From: Haliclystus octoradiatus
Taxonomy: Eukaryota > Cnidaria > Staurozoa > Stauromedusae > Haliclystidae
DNA: 64,000 nt
Reading direction: 5' to 3'
NCBI GenBank assembly: GCA_916610825.1
Contig: OU744449.1
Location: forward strand, 4,880,743 to 4,944,742
Below the pieces are notes generated by a model. It saw only the letters and a program-made list of their open reading frames with translations, did no database searches and had not been told where the DNA came from. Shown here piece after piece: positions 9,670 through 20,885 of this stretch. A program made the translations under genes and the position numbers. Each line of letters opens with the position of its first letter. Positions within the stretch are counted from its first letter, which is position 1.

Positions 9670-12234
9670 GGCTTACTAAGGTTTGCGAAACGAAACGAAA
9701 CGAAATGAGATTCTTATTTATTAAAGATATCAATAAAATATTACATATTATTGTTAAATCAAACACAATATTTGTAAATTGCCAACTTATTTCATTATTA
9801 TCTTGTTTTAACTAGCAAAATTGGCAAACAGAAAAATGTAAAATATTGTTCATCTACGACGTGTTTTGTGGTATTCACCTCAATGCAACGCCGTGATCCG
9901 TGATAAGCTGTAAAACAAACAAGCCGAACAATCACGACAAATCACAACCTTCCTTCTTGCAAATTGAAAGCAAAAGAAGGCGGTCGTGTCTATGATTCAC
10001 TTGTCAAAATTCTGTATTTTTCGAGAATATCCTAGACTATTGACAGCGTTAGGAGATATTTTATTGAAACTACTGGTTATCTGTTGCAAACCTTGATTTT
10101 TAATTCTGAAAAGTATACTTCTTTCACAGAAAAATAGCAGTGCACCCTTTTTTCCTCTAGATGAAGGATGATTAATTATTGAATATAATATGGAATAAAT
10201 GCTAGAATGAAAGCTGGAAAAGGCGGTTATTAGCAGCACCATTATCGATGGCATCGATTGTTTTTCACTTTCTCGACTTTAAATATTTCTCACACTAAAA
10301 CAATAGCAATACGAGCAATACGATTCACTTCATTTCTTAGTATGTCATACTCCGACATGTATCAAAGCGATTGAAAAAATCTAGATAAAAAAATATCAAG
10401 TTTATATTTGGAAACAGCTGTTTAGGTTGGCCGAAGTGTGATTTCACGTCTTTCAGATTTCGAAAAAGCCGGTTTTTCACTTTCTCGACTTTAAATATTT
10501 CTCACACTAAAACGAGCAATACAATTCACTTCATTTCTTAGTATGTCCTACTCAGACATTTATTGAAATAATTAAAAAAAACTAGATGAAAAAATATCAA
10601 GTCTATATTTAGTAACAGCCATCTACGCTGTCCTATGTTTGATTTCACATCTTCTCAGATTTTGAAAAAGCTGGTTTTTCACTTTTTTCAACTTGGTAGG
10701 TCTTTCAAATGAGAACGAGGCGGGCTGATGACATGATATCACTCTATATGGCTCTCATACATGTGTATCGGATACAATTAAAAGGATTTCATTCAAATAT
10801 ATAACGTTTTTATTCAGATACAGCCGTTTAAGTTGATGTGGGGGGTATTAAATAGGATTTTCAAAATGCCGGTTTTCACTTTGTCCAACTTGCAGGTCTC
10901 TCAAATGAGCACGAGGCCAGCACATCATCCGTTATCGCTAGATATAGTTCTTAGATATATATCGAATTTAATTCAAAATGTTTCATTGTTATACATCTTA
11001 TCTATGTTTAGATACAGTCATTCAAGTTGTGATCTAGTTAGAATTTTAGGGGTTTTCAAAATGCCAATTTTTGACTTTCTCCAACTTGTAGGTCTTGTAC
11101 TATCCGAATGTATTTTTGGCGTTTGCCATTGGGAGTAGGCTCCGAAACTGATCTTTCGTTTGTTCATCCATTTCTGGCATTTTGATTCTTTAATGATTAT
11201 TGTATTTCCAATTAGACTGAATGGCATACCCTTTTTCTATGATTCTGTGTGACATTTTCAAAATTATAAGATTTTCAGGACTTCATGGGTACCAAATCGT
11301 TCCTCTTATCAATCAATCAACATTATATCCATCGAATTACAAACTTGTATTAATTCATTATCAATTTCCACTTACGTATGTATCAACCCAGTAGCCCATA
11401 TTTGCATGAGCATTGATGACACCAAATATATAATTTTAACTTGACTTTGTGACGAATTGATCTATCACAAATCAAAATCTTCTTGTATATTAACCATTAT
11501 GCACCTTTATGTATGCTTGGAATAAATATCAAAACGCTGGTATATGAATGAACCAACAATTATATGTAGAAATTTTCCATATACTTTGATACATTTGTGT
11601 TGAACAATATCTAGTGATATCTAATAATGTGCTGGCCTCCTTCTCATTTGAGAGACCTACAAGTTGGACAAAGTGAAATCCGGCATTTTCAATACCCTAT
11701 AAATACCCCCCATATCAACTTAAACAGCTGTATCTGAACAAAAACGTGATATATTTTCATGAAATCCTTCTACATGTATCCAATACACATGTAAGAGCCA
11801 TATAGAGCGATAGAAGTCATCGGCACGCCTTCTTTTCATTTGAGAGACCTACAATTAGTTGAAGAAGGGAAAAAGTGTCATTTTGAAAACCATAATTACC
11901 CTCAATATCAACTCAAATGGCTGTATCTGAATAAATGCAGGATTAGTTCTCATAAAATCTTTTGAATTATATCCAATACACATCATGTAAGAGCCATACA
12001 GAGCATAGATTATAGAATATTCTATAATCTATGCATAGAGCGATAGAAGGTCGCGTATGGATGGCCCTCATTCGTTCTGACTACCTGGGACACGAAAGTA
12101 GGGCGACAAGATTATAATTATACACTATTGTAACTTGGATAACATTAATTTGTTTAAATGATTGTATCAAGTCGGAAAGGATATGGGCAATTAATGGACA
12201 TTTGAATACGCTATCGTCATTGTGATTTTATACA
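9670..12234. mobile_element. Fold-back/MULE-like element, left 2.6 kb (rest at 26526-27374)
   Basis: Begins GGCTTACTAAGGTTTGCGAA followed by a (CGAAA)n stretch. The same end occurs at 26526 in the same orientation. Five direct ~200-bp tandem units start near 10261, 10473, 10675, 10873 and 11068, each marked by a GCCGGTTTTTCACTTT-like word. Two units in the opposite orientation follow near 11650 and 11845. Three more direct units lie at 26868-27290. If 12235-27374 is flipped back, the element has opposed ends, about five units per arm, total length about 3.4 kb, and a 9-bp duplication CTGATTCGG at 9661-9669 and 26517-26525. Nine-bp duplications with long repeat-built arms suggest a Mutator-like or fold-back type; no transposase was seen. 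Confidence 0.75.
12004..12033. repeat. Perfect 30-bp palindrome
   Basis: CATAGATTATAGAATATTCT plus TATAATCTATG read together as one uninterrupted self-complementary 30-mer centred on the AATATT core. It interrupts a ~200-bp unit of the fold-back element: the flanking words 'gccatacagag' and 'catagagcgatagaag' are continuous in the sister unit near 11800. Confidence 0.9.
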
Positions 12235-13140
12235 CCTGCCATTACTGAATGTTTTACAAACCACGAGGAGATGTCAAGAGACGCCATTATGGAAACATGT
12301 TGCGTCCCAGAAGGAGGCAAGAACTCGAGCACTGCCGATATCGTAGTAGAAGCAGATATTAATGTCAACGATTCAAACGTCCTCGCAAACCAGCAATCTA
12401 CAGAGTTAAGAGATGTTATAAATCTAATTCCAGTTATAACTAATTTACAAGCCGAAATTAAGAACATAAAACAACAACAACTGCTGATATCCCAACAAAA
12501 TGATTGTACTATTAAACAACTTCAAACTGAATTAAAATCGTTAAAAAACGAAATTACGCAATTAAAAGAGAAAAATCAACAGGTGACGACGAAAAGTTAC
12601 TCTTCAGCCTTAAAGTCTACTTTAAATGATGCAGCCCAAATAAATACTGCAGTAATACTAAAACAGGTGAACAAAGAACAAGCAATGCAGAAATATAAAG
12701 AGCATAATATAATAATCACAGGTTTAGAATGCCATACTGACAACAATTTGACTTCAGAAATCGTTGATGAAAAAATAGTGAGAGAAATTGCCGTTGATCT
12801 TGATGTTAATATCACATCTATCATGTTCAAAACGAAACGTGTGGGTAAGGAAGCAACAACTGCAAATGGAAAAACTCAAAAACTGATAGTTACATTAACA
12901 ACTGAGAAACGTTTAGAGTTACTTAAAAACGCAAGGAAATTGAGAACAAAAGCCCGGTGGTCAAATGTTTACTTGGGACCAGATCTCACTCGTGCTGAGG
13001 AAGAAGCGAACTATCTGCTACGCTGCAATTTACGGGAAAGACGGGAGCAAGAGCCAGAGAAACGGTTTTTAATAAAAAGAGGCGAAATTATAGAGTTTCA
13101 TGACAAAGTTTATGATGATGTCCCACAAATCTCCAATTGA
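12235..13140 (+). pseudogene. LINE copy 1 ORF1, 5' end removed
   Basis: Open from the breakpoint at 12235 to TGA at 13138-13140, about 301 codons. It lacks the first ~115 residues, which lie inverted at 27375-27718. The coiled coil and the L1-ORF1p-like RNA-binding and C-terminal regions match copy 2 with a handful of substitutions (for example Met for Lys in the 'TSIKFKTKR' segment). The next in-frame codon after the TGA is already part of ORF2. Confidence 0.85.
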
Positions 13141-15956
13141 CAACCAATAGTAGATCAAAATGAAATTGAATCAATTCAACCATCAAATATTTCTACTGCA
13201 CTATCATCAAGTAAAGTTGAGGTATCGATTTTATTATGGAATGTTGAAGGTCTAAATGGTATTTTGAATACATATCCTCATAATAAAATATTTAATCAAT
13301 CTATCATACTACTTACTGAAACATTTATAACATTATATCCAACAGAATTCCCCGATTACTATCAATTTATATCCCCTGCTAAACTACCTTCTGGAAATTC
13401 TAAGTGTCCCAGAGAAGGATTACTTATTCTCTGTAAAGGCTATCTAAATCCAATCGAAATAGGTTGCGGTAAAAGATGGATTGGTCTGACCACAGAATTT
13501 TTTAATATATTTTGTTTTTATTTCCCTCCCAAGAGTGACACTTCTTCTATTCTTGAGAAAATTACATCTATTTTATCCTCTATTAAGAACGATTTACAAA
13601 TGGTTATATGTGGAGATTTTAATTGCCGAACAGATTCATCAAGTAGAGGTAGATTTTTAATTGAAGGCTTATTTTTACTTGGTTTCTACATGATAAATGA
13701 CCCTTTCAAACCCACTTATATTGGACCTCATGGAAATAGTACAATCGACCTAATTTTTACCAACTTGCCCCCTTTTCATTTACATACCCATTTTATTACA
13801 ACTGAAATTCACAGAAAACATCAACCAGTTCAAACAAATTTTAACTTTTTTTCGGAAAATCCTCCAGCCGAAGAATATTGCAAACCAAATCTAAAGCGCA
13901 CTGTCAACGTAGAATTATTAACTGATCATCCGATGCTTAAAAGTGCCACAACTAATCTGCATAATAATAACATTGACGAATCTCTGCTCTGCATCGAAAA
14001 AGCATTAATTGATTGTTGTCCAGTTTATAACTTTAAACCCAATTTTCACAAGCCATGGTTTGATGAAGAATGCAGAGAAATTAAGTCATTTACTATGTCG
14101 CTACTTAACAATATCAAAGAGCAGCCAACAAATGTAATTATTCGAAAACAGTATATGAATTCTAGAATAAAATACAAGAAATTGATAAAGGAGAAAAAGC
14201 ATAATCACACAGAACGATCAATTTGTGACATTTTGGAAAAAGTTAATAAAAAGCCATGGTTACTATTTACTAAACAAACAAATCAATTTTCTGCTCCAAT
14301 TCCGATCTCTACCCTTTCAACCCATTTCAAATCTCTGCTTGATCCAAATAACAAGCCTCCAGAGCTCAATTTCGATGATATTGACGTGATTAATTTGATT
14401 TTAGACTCAAACAATTTACCTTGGTACAACCACTTATTTACTGAGGAAGAAGTTTTAGAAACAATTCTCAAAACATCAACGAAGAAATCCCCTGGCTTAG
14501 ATAATATTACTAATGAACATTTGTATTATTCCCTGGATATTTTACTTCCTTTCTGGACACAACTGTTTAATCTATGTTTGAAATCTGGCTGTATACCTTC
14601 TCGATGGAGAGATTGTATATTTAAATTATTATATAAAGGAAATGGTTCTGCGCAAGATCCGAATAACTACCGTGGTATTGCCCTTCTCTGTTGTCCCTTG
14701 AAGGTCCTGACCTCATTGCTAAATTTGCGATTAAAGACAAATATTTTCAATCTCATTCCATCAGGACAATATGGATTTCAAGAGGGTAAAAACACTTTGA
14801 TGCCATTATCTATTTTAATTGAAGATATTTATTCTCAATTCTCTTTCTCATATAAATCAACCTACTGCACTTTCATTGACTTCAATAAAGCATTTGACGT
14901 CGTCAATCGAGAAATATTGTTTGCTAAGTTGAAAGATCAATTTGGTATCGATGGTTTAACTTTAAAATTAATTGGTGGTCTCTTGCAAGGAAACTTTATT
15001 CGTATTCACGATGGTATCAGAATCTTTGATTCTATTCGACAAAACCAGGGTGTTGCACAAGGTGACAGTTTATCTCCAACTTTATTTCTGTTATACATCG
15101 CCGATCTAGCAAATAATTTAAAAGCAGTGCATAACCTTAAATATTTATTCTTTGCTGATGATCTGGCAATTTATTCGACCGATCGTAATATACTCCAGCA
15201 TGGAATCGACTTAGTTTCTACATGGTGCAAGTCCAATGTACTCCAAGTAAATCTAAAGAAAACCAACGTTATGAAATTTCGTAAAGGTGGTCGTTTGGCT
15301 AAAGATGATTATTTTACTTACCGCGGTCAAGCTGTAGCATTTTCGAAATCATATACTTATCTTGGTGTTACACTCCAGACCTCTTTGTCATTTACAGAGC
15401 ATATTTCAAAGAAAAAACAAAAGTTTGCTATAGCTATTGGCTTAATTAAACATTTGAGGCGACTTTCAATCAAATCAGCTATAGAAATATTTGAAATGAA
15501 TTTATCTCCGATAATTACATATGGTTTTGAGGTTATTGGCCCTTATCTCTCGTTATCAAACTTGTTTGAACTCAACAAATTAAAAGCTCAGTACTTCAAA
15601 CGTGTTTTAGGTGTGTCTGCCTATTCGTCAAACACATTGGTTTATTTATTTTCAAATGTATCACCATATACTACTGATTTGAATTTACGATATAATTTAA
15701 ACTCCAACCTAATTGAAAACGTATTAAATATTACACAATCTAAGCTAAAATCCAGATTAGAAAGTGATCACCAATATGCTCCAGTCCTAGAGTCAAATGG
15801 ATGGATGATGTCAAACAAAGTAAACAGGCATTTTATAACCAGGCTGTCAATGCATGGGTTTCATCATCTAATTTGCCTGACAAATGGATTTCACAAGCCA
15901 ACTGATGAATGCATATGTAAAAAATGTGGCTCATCTGCATCATATCTATACCATAT
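13141..15956 (+). pseudogene. LINE copy 1 ORF2 (endonuclease-reverse transcriptase), cut by L2
   Basis: Same frame as ORF1, directly after its TGA. It is open for about 938 codons, with endonuclease (WNVEGLNG, LLTETF, CGDFN) and reverse transcriptase (FIDFNKAFD, GVAQGDSLSP, FADDLAIY). The L2 insertion after 15956 removes the last residues, including the final His and Cys of the C-terminal zinc knuckle; the original end resumes at 18806. Otherwise the frame is undamaged, which implies recent activity. It keeps the more usual SLSP where copy 2 has SLSQ. Confidence 0.88.
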
Positions 15957-18805
15957 TAAAACTAAAACAATTAATCGTCAATAATTTTAGATCGTTTGAA
16001 ATGATGGAATTTAGCCTACCCTGCTCTGATATGACCACCCTTAGAATTCTATTGGTTTATCGCCCCCTACCTTCAGCTACTAATTGTCTATCGCCTTCTC
16101 TATTTTTGGATGAATTTTCTACGCTGCTAGAAGCTTTAGTTATTTCAACAGGACGCTTATTAATTGTTGGGGACTTCAATATTCACGTTGATAACAAATC
16201 TGATACCCTTTCGGTAAAGTTTTTAGATTTATTAGACTCGTTTAATCTCTATCAACATGTTGATGCTGCTACTCATAGAAGTCAACATACTCTTGATCTA
16301 TTTATAACTCGTAAAGATGAAATGTTTATTAACAATATTATTATCCACGATCCAATCATATCAGACCATCTAGCATTACACTGCACTCTTTCGCTTAAAA
16401 AACCTCGAAATGAAAAATGTTACATATCATACCGTAATCTAAAGAAAATTGACTATGAAACGTTTTATAATGATCTTCAAGACTCTAGCTTATTATCATC
16501 ACCTACAGCTCATTCCAATCCTGTTGATGCCCTGCATGAGTATGATAAAAATCTCTCTGAACTACTTGATAAACATGCACCATTGAAGAGTCGTCTAATT
16601 ACTGTTCGTCATAATTCTCCTTGGTATTCCAATAATATAGCAATTCAAAAGAACATTAGACGAAAACTTGAACGTCGCTGGAGACACAGCAAACTTTCTG
16701 TTGACAGAGATGCTTATGCTGATCAATGTCATTTTGTCAATAATATGATATGCCAAGCAAAAATGGATTATTACTCAACAATAATCAATGAATGCAAACA
16801 TGACCAGAAGCAATTGTTCAAAAACGTTTCTAAGGTTTTATGTTTAAAATCGACTAGTAACTTACCCACCTTTAGTTCTACTGATGTTCTTACAAACAAA
16901 TTTTCAGACTTTTTCCATGACAAGATTGTTAATATCAGGAACACACTACCTATTCCTGCAACCATCGAAATACTCGAAAACCTTTATTGTGGTCAAACTG
17001 AATTCTTACATTTTACTGCAGTATCTGAAAGTCAACTTTCTAGGCTGATTGGTTCGTCAGGTTCAAAGTCATGTATAATTGACCCTATTCCAGCTACAGT
17101 GTTGAAGAAATGTTACCCTATTCTCTTGCCTAACATCACTAAGATTGTTAACCTTTCTCTAGCATCATCCACTGTTCCAGATGCTATGAAGATTGGTGCT
17201 CTTTCTCCATTACTCAAGACGCCCTCTTTAGACTTCGAACAATTCAAGAACTTTAGACCGATATCAAACCTCACTTTTATCTCAAAATGTACTGAAAAAG
17301 CAGTTGCCTTTCAACTCAACGAACATCTTCATAACAATAACCTGAATGAACTATTCCAGTCTGCCTATAAGAAACATCATAGTACAGAAACAGCACTTCT
17401 TCGTGTTCAAAATGAAATCTTACGAGCACTTGATAGTCGAAGTTCTGTAATTCTACTCCTTTTAGATTTGTCTGCTGCATTTGACACTGTTGACCATCAG
17501 ATTCTATTATCACGACTATCATCCAGATTTGGAATTAAAGGTGCAGCTTTACAATGGTTTAAATCGTATCTCACTGATCGGAAGCAGTTTGTGCATATAA
17601 ATGATTCAAGATCTTCAATTAAAAAACTACACTGTGGAGTACCCCAAGGATCTGTCCTCGGACCAATTCTGTATCTTTTGTACACTTCCCCTATTGGTGA
17701 TATCCTACGGAAGCATAATATTCCATTTCATTTGTATGCTGATGACACCCAATTATTTGTTACTTTTAAACCCTCTGTTGATGGTGAAATTCAGTCTGCC
17801 ATTCATCAAATAGAAACTTGTGCTGCTGAAATTGATTCTTGGATGTCTGTTAATAAGTTAAAACTTAACAAAGATAAAACTGAACTTATACATCTTACTT
17901 CCCGTTTCAGTCACTATCCAACAAAGTTTAATATCAACTTTAGTGGTGAATACATCGCTCCTACTTTATCTGCACGTAATATTGGTGTTATTTTTGATAA
18001 AGATTTGTCAATGGTTGAACATATTAATTCAGTTTGCAAGTCATCTTTTTACAATCTACGTCGTATTTCGAAAATTAGAAGGTACCTTGATATGGGGACA
18101 ACCAAGATTTTAGTCCATGCATTTATTACATCAAAATTGGACAATTGTAACTCCCTATATTATGGTCTACCAAAATATCTAATAAAGAAATTACAACGCA
18201 TTCAAAATGCAGCAGCTAAACTTGTAATGTGCGCTAACAAATATGATCATGTATCACCTCTTTTATATTCACTTCATTGGCTTCCAGTTGAGCAACGCAT
18301 CATCTTCAAAGTTTTATTATTGACTTACAAATGTTTACATAATCTTGCTCCGAATTATTTGAAAGAACTTTTAACTCCTTACAAACCTCAACGCTGTCTT
18401 CGATCATCATCAGAAACTTTATTAACTGTAGTTTCAAGCAATTTAAAATCCTATGGAGATAAGGCATTTTCAGTGACGGCACCTATTTTGTGGAACAAGT
18501 TACCGGAAGTAGTTAGATGTAGTGCATCACTAGATGTGTTCAAAAGTAAATTGAAAACACATTTGTTTTGTGTAGCTTTTGGCAGTTAATAACTCAACTT
18601 TATTTTATTGACACTATATTTTAGGCACATAAATGTGTATTAATCATTATCGTTTACTTTTACTTTTTAATTTTACTAAAGTTCGAAACTAATATGATGT
18701 TAATTGTAAATTTTTATTTATTTTTTTTTACACTTAGATATTGTAAAGCGCTTAGAGCAAATGATATAGGCGCTATAAAAATTTATTATTATTATTATTA
18801 TTATT
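15957..18805 (+). mobile_element. L2-clade LINE, 5'-truncated, inserted into LINE copy 1
   Basis: Inserted between ATAT (15953-15956) and ATAT (18806-18809), a 4-bp duplication of the target as judged from intact copy 2. The 3' end carries the hallmark of L2 LINEs: a stem 'AAAGCGCTTAGAGCA ... GGCGCTATAAAAAT' followed by an (ATT)n tail at 18781-18805. The 5' end is truncated inside the endonuclease domain. Confidence 0.93.
15959..18589 (+). CDS. L2 endonuclease-reverse transcriptase, N-terminally truncated
   Basis: An uninterrupted frame of 876 residues ending in TAA at 18587-18589. Endonuclease remnants are LLIVGDFNIHVD (near residue 70), TLDLFITR and SDHLALHCTL. The reverse transcriptase has FRPISNLTFISKCTEK, QSAYKKHHSTETALLRV, LLLDLSAAFDTVDH, GVPQGSVLGPILYLLYT and the catalytic YADDTQLF near residue 592. 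The C-terminal 'LHWLPVEQRIIFK' block is typical of the clade. There are no stops or frameshifts, so the insertion is young; without its N-terminus and promoter it is not autonomous. This is a fragment of the original ORF, so no start codon is assigned. Confidence 0.93.
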   Translation, partial: KLKQLIVNNFRSFEMMEFSLPCSDMTTLRILLVYRPLPSATNCLSPSLFLDEFSTLLEALVISTGRLLIVGDFNIHVDNKSDTLSVKFLDLLDSFNLYQHVDAATHRSQHTLDLFITRKDEMFINNIIIHDPIISDHLALHCTLSLKKPRNEKCYISYRNLKKIDYETFYNDLQDSSLLSSPTAHSNPVDALHEYDKNLSELLDKHAPLKSRLITVRHNSPWYSNNIAIQKNIRRKLERRWRHSKLSVDRDAYADQCHFVNNMICQAKMDYYSTIINECKHDQKQLFKNVSKVLCLKSTSNLPTFSSTDVLTNKFSDFFHDKIVNIRNTLPIPATIEILENLYCGQTEFLHFTAVSESQLSRLIGSSGSKSCIIDPIPATVLKKCYPILLPNITKIVNLSLASSTVPDAMKIGALSPLLKTPSLDFEQFKNFRPISNLTFISKCTEKAVAFQLNEHLHNNNLNELFQSAYKKHHSTETALLRVQNEILRALDSRSSVILLLLDLSAAFDTVDHQILLSRLSSRFGIKGAALQWFKSYLTDRKQFVHINDSRSSIKKLHCGVPQGSVLGPILYLLYTSPIGDILRKHNIPFHLYADDTQLFVTFKPSVDGEIQSAIHQIETCAAEIDSWMSVNKLKLNKDKTELIHLTSRFSHYPTKFNINFSGEYIAPTLSARNIGVIFDKDLSMVEHINSVCKSSFYNLRRISKIRRYLDMGTTKILVHAFITSKLDNCNSLYYGLPKYLIKKLQRIQNAAAKLVMCANKYDHVSPLLYSLHWLPVEQRIIFKVLLLTYKCLHNLAPNYLKELLTPYKPQRCLRSSSETLLTVVSSNLKSYGDKAFSVTAPILWNKLPEVVRCSASLDVFKSKLKTHLFCVAFGS

Positions 18806-19057
18806 ATATCGTAAATTGTGAAGCTATTAAATCTTACGTTCAATTTGTAAGCAATATAGAGAGTTAAAAATAATTTATAATAGTTAAAAAGTTAAATAAG
18901 ATTAATAAATAAATATTACATACATATTCTTCCTTTAAATAGCAAACTGCTGGCAACTTACTCATATCAAATTATTAATTGGAAACAGCAACAAAAAAAA
19001 AATGCACAATGTACATAACACTAACAAATTTGCTCAGAATAAGAGCGTAAATATATA

Positions 19058-19414
<357 letters not shown>

Positions 19415-19637
19415 CGATTTTTTTATGGCGGTCAGACATGTTTTGATTTGCACGTAAAAATTTCTAGAGAAACTATTATACACTTGCTTTTATCACATTA
19501 TTATTGAAAGAAAATACATGCGATTCAAAGGTGTGCTTAACACTGGATTTTAACAACATCAATTAAACAAATTACATATATTATATTAAGATAAGATACA
19601 ATTTCAGTTGCTTACCGGTCGTCACAGGAGCGTAAAC

Positions 19638-20885
19638 ATGTCGTCCGAAGAGATTACGACAACAATATTGTCAAGTAACAAACGTTTGGGTAAGGAAATA
19701 AGTTTATCTTTCAACACATCAGATCCTCATAGTTGGAAAAAGATGGTTCTGGTGTATTTCCCAGCGAATGGGTTCTTTATCGACGAAGATTTGAATGCAA
19801 ACATAACCCAGAGAGACGAAGGCAGTGGCAGCCGATCTACTATAGAGCACTCAACAGTTGTGAATATCTGCAGGGACATACACCACAAGAAGAAGTATCT
19901 TTCATTCAAGTTTCGGTCATCTGGTAGAGTAACTGTGTCCAACATTGTAGGCTTGCAAGACTTTTCTAGCTTACACTTCCCTGCCATTACTGAATGTTTT
20001 ACAAACCACGAGGAGATGTCAAGAGACGCCATTATGGAAACATGTTGCGTCCCAGAAGGAGGCAAGAACTCGAGCACTGCCGATATCGTAGTAGAAGCAG
20101 ATATTAATGTCAACGATTCAAACGTCCTCGCAAACCAGCAATCTACAGAGTTAAGAGATGTTATAAATCTAATTCCAGTTATAACTAATTTACAAGCCGA
20201 AATTAAGAACATAAAACAACAACAACTGCTGATATCCCAACAAAATGATTGTACTATTAAACAACTTCAAACTGAATTAAAATCGCTAAAAAACGAAATT
20301 ACGCAATTAAAAGAGAAAAATCAACAGGGGACGACGAAAAGTTACTTTTCAGCCTTAAAGTCTACTTTAAATGATGCAGCCCAAATAAATACTGCAGTAA
20401 TACTAAAACAGGTGAACAAAGAACAAGCAATGCAGAAATATAAAGAGCATAATATAATAATCACAGGTTTAGAATGCCATACTGACAACAATTTGACTTC
20501 AGAAATCGTTGATGAAAAAATAGTGAGAGAAATTGCCGTTGATCTTGATGTTAATATCACATCTATCAAGTTCAAAACGAAACGTGTGGGTAAGGAAGCA
20601 ACAACTGCAAATGGAAAAACTCAAAAACTGATAGTTACATTAACAACTGAGAAACGTTTAGAGTTACTTAAAAACGCAAGGAAATTGAGAACAAAAGCCC
20701 GGTGGTCAAATGTTTACTTGGGGCCAGATCTCACTCGTGCTGAGGAAGAAGCGAACTATCTGCTACGCTGCAAATTACGGGAAAGACGGGAGCAAGAGCC
20801 AGAGAAACGGTTTTTAATAAAAAGAGGCGAAATTATAGAGTTTCATGACAAAGTTTATGATGATGTCCCACAAATCTCCAATTGA
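19638..20885 (+). CDS. LINE ORF1 protein (RNA-binding chaperone-like)
   Basis: 415 residues from the first ATG (19638-19640) to TGA (20883-20885). The N-terminal ~120 residues are of unknown fold. A heptad-rich coiled coil spans about residues 183-230 (LQAEIKNIKQQQLLISQQND, then LQTELKSLKNEITQLKEK). Next comes an RRM-like segment around HNIIITGL and KLIVTLTTEKRLELLKNARK, and a basic C-terminal domain (VYLGPDLTRAEEEANYLLR). This order matches L1-type ORF1p, which forms trimers and coats LINE RNA. It shares frame with ORF2 and is separated from it by the stop codon only. The ATG is preceded by a 225-nt 5' UTR. Confidence 0.9.
   Translation: MSSEEITTTILSSNKRLGKEISLSFNTSDPHSWKKMVLVYFPANGFFIDEDLNANITQRDEGSGSRSTIEHSTVVNICRDIHHKKKYLSFKFRSSGRVTVSNIVGLQDFSSLHFPAITECFTNHEEMSRDAIMETCCVPEGGKNSSTADIVVEADINVNDSNVLANQQSTELRDVINLIPVITNLQAEIKNIKQQQLLISQQNDCTIKQLQTELKSLKNEITQLKEKNQQGTTKSYFSALKSTLNDAAQINTAVILKQVNKEQAMQKYKEHNIIITGLECHTDNNLTSEIVDEKIVREIAVDLDVNITSIKFKTKRVGKEATTANGKTQKLIVTLTTEKRLELLKNARKLRTKARWSNVYLGPDLTRAEEEANYLLRCKLRERREQEPEKRFLIKRGEIIEFHDKVYDDVPQISN
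20883..20885 (+). other. In-frame TGA between LINE ORF1 and ORF2 (candidate readthrough site)
   Basis: The codon after ...CAAATCTCCAAT is TGA, followed by CAACCAATAGTAGAT in the same frame, and the frame then stays open for 957 codons. The arrangement is identical at 13138-13140 in copy 1. The first in-frame ATG of ORF2 is about codon 154, beyond endonuclease residues that are normally essential. Confidence 0.8.

Larger units (their letters stand above)
12235..19057 (+). mobile_element. LINE copy 1, 3' portion, interrupted by an L2
   Basis: Homologous to LINE copy 2 from mid-ORF1 (equivalent to about 19980) to the 3' end: 12235-15956, then 18806-19057, with the L2 between. It differs from copy 2 by few substitutions over about 3.9 kb. 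Its missing 5' part (5' UTR and the first ~115 codons of ORF1) is exactly the minus-strand fragment at 27375-27940, so the copy appears to have been cut by an inversion. The 3' end runs into a long (TATC)n array, as in copy 2. Confidence 0.9.

Noticed and set aside
12228-12830. Minus-strand frames opposite LINE ORF1
   Set aside because: Shadows of the ORF1 coding frame; repeated identically opposite copy 2.
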